DNA of 64,000 nt, taken from NCBI GenBank assembly GCA_963556255.1, contig OY744610.1:10415777-10479776 (forward strand), written 5' to 3'. Of the stretch, positions 59,593-64,000 are shown in pieces. The notes below the pieces were generated by a model. That model did not search any database and was not told where the DNA came from. It was given only the letters and a program-made list of their open reading frames with translations. The DNA comes from Allolobophora icterica. Lineage: Eukaryota > Annelida > Clitellata > Crassiclitellata > Lumbricidae. Every line of letters starts with the position of its first letter. Position 1 is the first letter of the stretch. Made by a program: the position numbers and the translations under genes.

Positions 59593-61014
59593 GATGCAGT
59601 TGGAGCATATTCGGCATCAGGTCATCCGATGACTGACAAAATTTCGAAGACCACACGGCGACGACGTATCTTATTGATAGAGTTCGGATATGCCGTAGTA
59701 ACACCACACATGAAACAACAAGCACTGACTCATATAATCCTAGAATCAATCAGAGCTGAAGAACTGTGGTGTAGAAGTTCAACACTGTTAACAACACTCA
59801 GCTTCAATCTCCAGGGAGCTCGAGGGCCAAGCGTCGACCATGCACACTGTGCCAAAACGGTAAAACAAGGAGGCAGCGTGAATGTACTTCATGTAGCCGG
59901 CCTAATTTTATCTTGTCAGACAATTAAATGGTAAGCAAAAGCCAGGTAAACAATGAACAGTTAGAACTTGTACTTGTAGCAAAACTAAAGTGAAATTTAA
60001 ACAAGAGCAGAAAGCACTGAACGTGTCATCAGCTATTGGGGTCCCACAGGACCCCAGTTGGTCATATTAAGGTGAAAAATATGTTGGTCGCATGACTTAA
60101 TTTCATTATTATCTTTTGAATAATATGTAGAAATATTCAACATATATGAAATAATTGTCTAACAAGAAATAGTCTTTCATGGGGTAATTTGTGGGGGTGC
60201 GAGGGTTACCCGTACCCCTTGGACTGGGGGTAGCGTACCCTCCACTTTTAAACAATACCAATAAATTGACCGGGAGACAGGACGGACACAGACAAACAGA
60301 GAGACGTGGAGAAATACTAGGACAGGCGTAGGTCATCGACTTTTCTTGGAAAAGGCTGACACATAAGTAGGCCGAAGAACAAGTACGGATGAGTCAGTGG
60401 ACCGCCATGTGAACGCAGTGCCGTCTTAAGGTATGTGCACGCTGGGCAGTTCCCAGGGGCACCACGATTCTAGGGGCGCCAAATAAAAAAAATACCCACA
60501 AAAATTAATGTGTGCGTGACCTTCACGCGCGTAGAAGTGACACTTCCTATTGCTATGAGTGCAGGGATGGCAAACGGTTTTTAGGAATAACTCGCTTTAT
60601 TATTGCAGCATTTTTCTTCATGTTTACTTTAAACATTCATTTTGTTACAAAGTGAATGTTCAATTCAATTCAATTCAATTTATTCGGTAACCAACTTTGT
60701 AGACAGTACAACAGTTAACAGAAGATTACTTTTTAATCTCGGAATTGGTTACACGGTGTACCAAAGGGGTTGTACACCCCGCTTCCCGGAACCCCCCACA
60801 TGGAGTAAAAATGTAAAGGCGGTATGCAAGTAGTATTAGAAATTAACCATACAACGAAACAACAGATAAATAATTTCGCAATCTTAACTAAGAAAATGCT
60901 TAACTAAAGGGCTCCTGGTCTCATGACGGCACCTGGGCGATGGGCTCTGTCGATTGTCTTCTTGTCTTCAGGCATCGTTAAAGTTTGTATTGTATTGTGT
61001 TGTATCTAGAAATT

Positions 61015-62172
61015 TATAAAGCACCTCTCGCAGAATAACTATTCAGAGGCGCTCTCAGCACAGAAGTCCCGGGGAAACAGAAATGCCTTTAGGGAACGCG
61101 AGACCGATGAGGAAAAGCCAATCATTAGTTTGGCCCTGAGCACAGGAGGAAGGTCATTCCAGATCGTGGGACCCACAACAGCAAACGCCCGATGCTGGGC
61201 CAAGGCAGTTTTAGCCCTAGGAACAAAAAGATCAAGCCGATTTACAGAGCGCAATGACCGAGAAGACGATGCAGATAGCGGTTTTCGCATATAGTTCAAG
61301 AGATATTTCGGGGCAGTAGGCTGCTGAGATTTAGAGACAAGGAAAAGGATCATATCGGATGCGCGCAGCAATAGGGAACTAGTGAAGGACATCAAGCATG
61401 TACATGTAAGTAGAGATATGGGCAAACCGGGGGAGTCGAGCGATGAGCCTAGCAGAAGCATTTAGAATAGATTGAAGGGGGAAAAGACGCTGCTTGGGGA
61501 GACCCATGAGGAGCGAGTTGCAGTAGTCCAAGCGTGAGCAGACAAATGCGTGAACTATGGTGGTAAAGACAGAAGATGAGACCGAGCGTCTGATGGCCCT
61601 GAGACGCCTTAGTTGAAAGAAGCAGAAGCGAGTCATGTTGGAGATATGCTCTTTGAATGTGAGAGAGGAGTCAAGTGTGACACCCAAGTCGCGGACAGTG
61701 GAAGAGTAGGTGTAAGCAGGAAATTTCTCAGTCAGCAATGGAAAGTCGAGTTTAGCAAGCTGCTGTCTAGTCCCAAACCAGATTAATTGAGTCTTAGCAG
61801 TGTTTAGGCAGAGACGGTTAGTTGACATCCAGTAGTGAAGGTCAAAGACAAGATGGTCAATGGAGCAAACAAGGGAGAGTTGATCAGTTGACGGACCATG
61901 TAGAAAAGCCTGAGCATAATCTGCATAAAGGTGGCCATGTGCCCCATGTTTAGTAAATAGAAACGGGATATCAGCAGTGAAGAGGATGTATAGGATGGGA
62001 CCGAGCACCGAGCCCTGGGGAACACCAAATTCAACCTCAGTCCACTGAGTCCTGGTTTCACCCAGGACAACCAACTGTGAGCGGTCAGAGAGGTAGGATT
62101 TAAACCAAAGAAGAGGAATACCAGAGAGGCCATAGGACAGTTCCAGTCGCTGAAGCAGGATCTCATGTATCA
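61015..62172 (-). pseudogene. CR1/L2-type LINE, 5'-truncated
   Basis: A nearly open frame runs from IHEILLQRLELSYGLSGIPL through FGVPQGSVLGPILYILFT. It continues with HLYADYAQAF (YADD changed to YADY), VRDLGVTLDSSLTFKEHI and MLDVLHW. After a frameshift near 61380 come VNRLDLFVPRAKTALAQH and VVGPTIWNDLPP. The 3' end is GAGAGCGCCTCTGAATAG ... GAGAGGTGCTTTATAAATTT and TACAACACAATAC. The altered catalytic box suggests loss of activity. Confidence 0.88.
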
Positions 62173-62173
62173 T

Positions 62174-63060
62174 TCAGAAATAGTCGAAGTTGTGTCCTAA
62201 AACTGGTCTGCGGATAGACGAGGGAAGAGAATTCCAAAAACGGGGTGCAGTACACTTAATGGAAAATAGTCGTGTGTTTGTGTGTGCGAAGGAGGGCGCA
62301 TAGGGCGCCTGGTTTCTAGTCTGGAAGTGGTGTCGGTCGAGTTTTGAGCCGAATAAATAATCAAATACGGGTGGTAAGAGGTTGTTATCATATCTATACA
62401 TGTACATATGATCCTCTATTTGGACAAACCTGATCTGCTCGAATCTAAGCAAGTTATGGGCGTAGAAATATGTGGCAGTAGGCGCATTATTTGCGGAACA
62501 GACGCAGAATCTAATCGCTTTCTTCTGAAGTAGGCCTATGACTTATTTTTGTAGATTTGTTTTATAAGTAGAAGACCAGATGAGATTGCAATCTGTTAGT
62601 TTTGGGTAAATTATAAGTGTAAGTCGGATATGAGGTGGTATTAATTTTGATGAGCGGTAAAGTATATCAATCGCTTTGGCTATTTTATTTGGTGTACATT
62701 TTATGTGCTCTCTCCAGTTTAGGTGCTGATCTATGATAGTGCCTAGAAATTTAGTGTGAGCTACCTCTACAATTGGGGTCCCATTTATGAGTATGGGAGG
62801 ATTTGTAGAAGAACTTGGTTTCTTGTACGACCTAAATAATATGTAGTTTGTCTCTTCAATAGCACGTGAGATTCTATCTGGTATTGAAAAAAGTGGCATG
62901 TAGGCCTAGGCGGAATGGCCCCGCTGAAATCCACGTTCAGACGGAAATAATATTTTTTTCTTCAGTAATAAAAGTGTTTAGTCGGTTGTACATTAATTTT
63001 TCAAATATTTTTGAGAAGAAGGGCAGGATAGATATAGGTCGATAGTTGAAAGTAGCCTAC
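62174..63060 (-). pseudogene. Second, different LINE, internally deleted
   Basis: At about 62955-63050 the minus strand reads FNYRPISILPFFSKIFEKLM. It then jumps to EETNYILFRSYKKPSS, HTKFLGTIIDQHLNWREHIK and IYPKLTDCNLIWSSTYKTNL, and then in other frames to FQTRNQAPYAPS and APRFWNSLPSSIR. The central catalytic region is deleted. The CR1/L2-type LINE abuts its 3' end at 62172. Confidence 0.8.
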
Positions 63061-63484
63061 CAATAAATCTATAGGTTTCATTTTATTGACCGTTTACATT
63101 TGTATCCTCGTGGGTGGACAGATGCCCCCAGTGCATTGCTTTGCCCAGGGCCTACACTGCTCTTAAGACGGCACTGCGTGAACTGAAAAAGAAAGTATTT
63201 TTCCAGAAGACTGAGTCATGCCCCACGATAATGTCAATAGCGCAGCAGCTATGACCGAGATAGAGAAAATCCGGACGGAGACCGATACTATATAAAGAGG
63301 ACGTCTTGTCTGAAAAGGGACATTATAGACAATACAATTGCCGTTATGGTGGTAAGTTTATCAACGTTTCGTAATCAGTTACTGGCAGGATAGTGTGTCC
63401 AAAATGGTCTCCATACAGAAAGCGAAAGTGGAGAAGAAATTGGCACCCCCACTTTTAGACCAAAGTTACGCCCCTGCAGTCTTG

Positions 63485-64000
63485 GTCTTATTTTATAAAA
63501 TTTGGTTAAACCTTAACTTTAAAGAAATCACATAAAAGTATTAGGCCTACAAATAGAGCGCTATGTCGATAAGTAAGAAGATCGCAAAGGTCGATGGCGT
63601 TTAGCAATGGCGAAGGCCCTTCGCTGATAGGTTGGATTTCAAGGCCGTTGCATGTCTTCGAAGTGACGGAATGGAGTTTATTAATTAAGCTTCCGCTATC
63701 TCATCTGAAGTGAGGATTTGCAGACACAGCGGAAACACTTACAGCGCTGATGAACAAACATCACTTTGCACCGACAGACAACATGAATGTCATGGATCGA
63801 CGTCGAAGGCTTCACTGCGTTGAAAATATCTAAAGAAGAAGTCGATAGAAAATCTCATCCACGGTGACCAAGGCAACGTCATCGTCACAGCAGCTAAAGA
63901 ACTTTCGGGTGGATGACAACATCGGCCAATCTTCTAACTCTGCTTTGTAAAGAGTGTTCTAGCAGAAGGAGTGGATAAAGTGATCTACAGAACAAATCTA
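63485..64000. other. Right flank, no gene seen
   Basis: Short frames only; no splice-supported exon or domain recognised. Confidence 0.4.

Larger units (their letters stand above)
58877..60066 (+). pseudogene. piggyBac deletion relic
   Basis: TTAA flanks the element at 58873-58876 and 60067-60070. The inverted ends share GACCAACTGGGGTCC. On the plus strand an acidic N-terminal-like stretch remains at about 59345-59520 (SENDDHVSENSENSD, VESADDEVDTETQ, VRKRGRGNRLRG), and near 59640-59780 EFGYAVVTPHM. At 59828-59930 RAKRRPCTLCQNGKTRR and ECTSCSRP form a Cys-rich C-terminal domain (C-x2-C-x11-C-x2-C). The catalytic Asp core is missing. A retroelement tail is inserted at 59221-59345 and a 17-bp tandem repeat lies at 59525-59590. 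Confidence 0.85.
60415..63177. mobile_element. TIR element (GCAGTGCCGTCTTAAG ends) holding two LINEs
   Basis: GCAGTGCCGTCTTAAG at 60415 and its exact complement at 63162-63177 are flanked by GTGAAC on both sides. TGGGCAGTTCCCAGGG near the left end is echoed by TTTGCCCAGGGCC near the right. Confidence 0.82.
60177..63476. mobile_element. hAT-type MITE split by 3 kb of nested insertions
   Basis: The left part GGGGTAATTTGTGGGGGTG (from 60177) and the right part ending CAAAGTTACGCCCCTG (63476) together rebuild the 253-bp family seen intact at 20700-20952. The flanks TAGTCTTT and CAGTCTTG agree at 6 of 8 bases. Confidence 0.78.

Overview
The window is animal nuclear DNA. It has AT-rich intergenic sequence, spliced genes with GT-AG introns of hundreds to thousands of bases, class 1-1 exons coding for Ig-like domains, a cadherin-like gene, a BTB-BACK-PHR gene, C2H2 zinc-finger genes, CR1/L2-type LINEs, tRNA-derived SINEs and very many small hAT and piggyBac derivatives. 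The palindrome TAGGCCTA recurs throughout. This fits a marine invertebrate, perhaps a deuterostome such as an echinoderm or hemichordate, but the species cannot be fixed from the sequence. Bacterial concepts such as operons, ribosome binding sites and CRISPR do not apply.

Layout. (1) About 1.4-8.9 kb, minus strand: the 5' part of a secreted or membrane cadherin-like gene. Seven coding exons (334 codons) join in frame from a signal-peptide ATG, and the 3' part lies beyond the left part of the window or was not found. (2) About 9-12 kb: mostly non-coding, with a 92-nt near-perfect hairpin beside a GAT microsatellite. (3) About 12.1-27.7 kb, minus strand: an eight-exon gene predicted to encode a 922-residue secreted protein, in the order signal peptide, Ig-A, Ig-B, PTS stalk, Ig-A, Ig-B, long PTS stalk, Cys-rich tail. 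The whole module is duplicated in tandem. Introns hold a LINE relic, an hAT relic and several MITEs. (4) About 29.5-31.4 kb: a 1-kb minisatellite built on the same 36-bp unit as the PTS stalk but on the other strand, then a 520-bp GAT array. (5) About 31.5-34.1 kb and 43.4-45.5 kb: two inverted copies of a C2H2 zinc-finger locus. The left copy is decayed and holds a LINE. The right copy has an open frame of ten complete fingers plus an eleventh with a lost Cys. (6) About 35.5-40.9 kb: a repeat cluster holding a 3.6-kb palindromic fold-back element, a TIR element and nested MITEs. (7) About 41.8-43.1 kb: a rearranged LINE. (8) About 47.8-52.7 kb, minus strand: a two-exon BTBD1/2/3/6-like gene (430 aa), with a TTAA-flanked element in its intron. 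(9) About 56.8-58.1 kb, minus strand: a frameshifted second zinc-finger locus sharing a C-terminal module with the one at 44-45 kb. (10) About 58.9-63.5 kb: a piggyBac deletion relic, then a four-layer nest of transposons.

Only three loci look like intact or potentially functional protein genes: the cadherin-like gene, the Ig/PTS gene and the BTB gene. The 44.5-kb zinc finger is a fourth candidate. Nothing shows that the genes act together. The clearest shared theme is that the first two encode large extracellular domain arrays. All exon models come from reading splice signals, phase and domain continuity by eye; no alignment or expression data were available.
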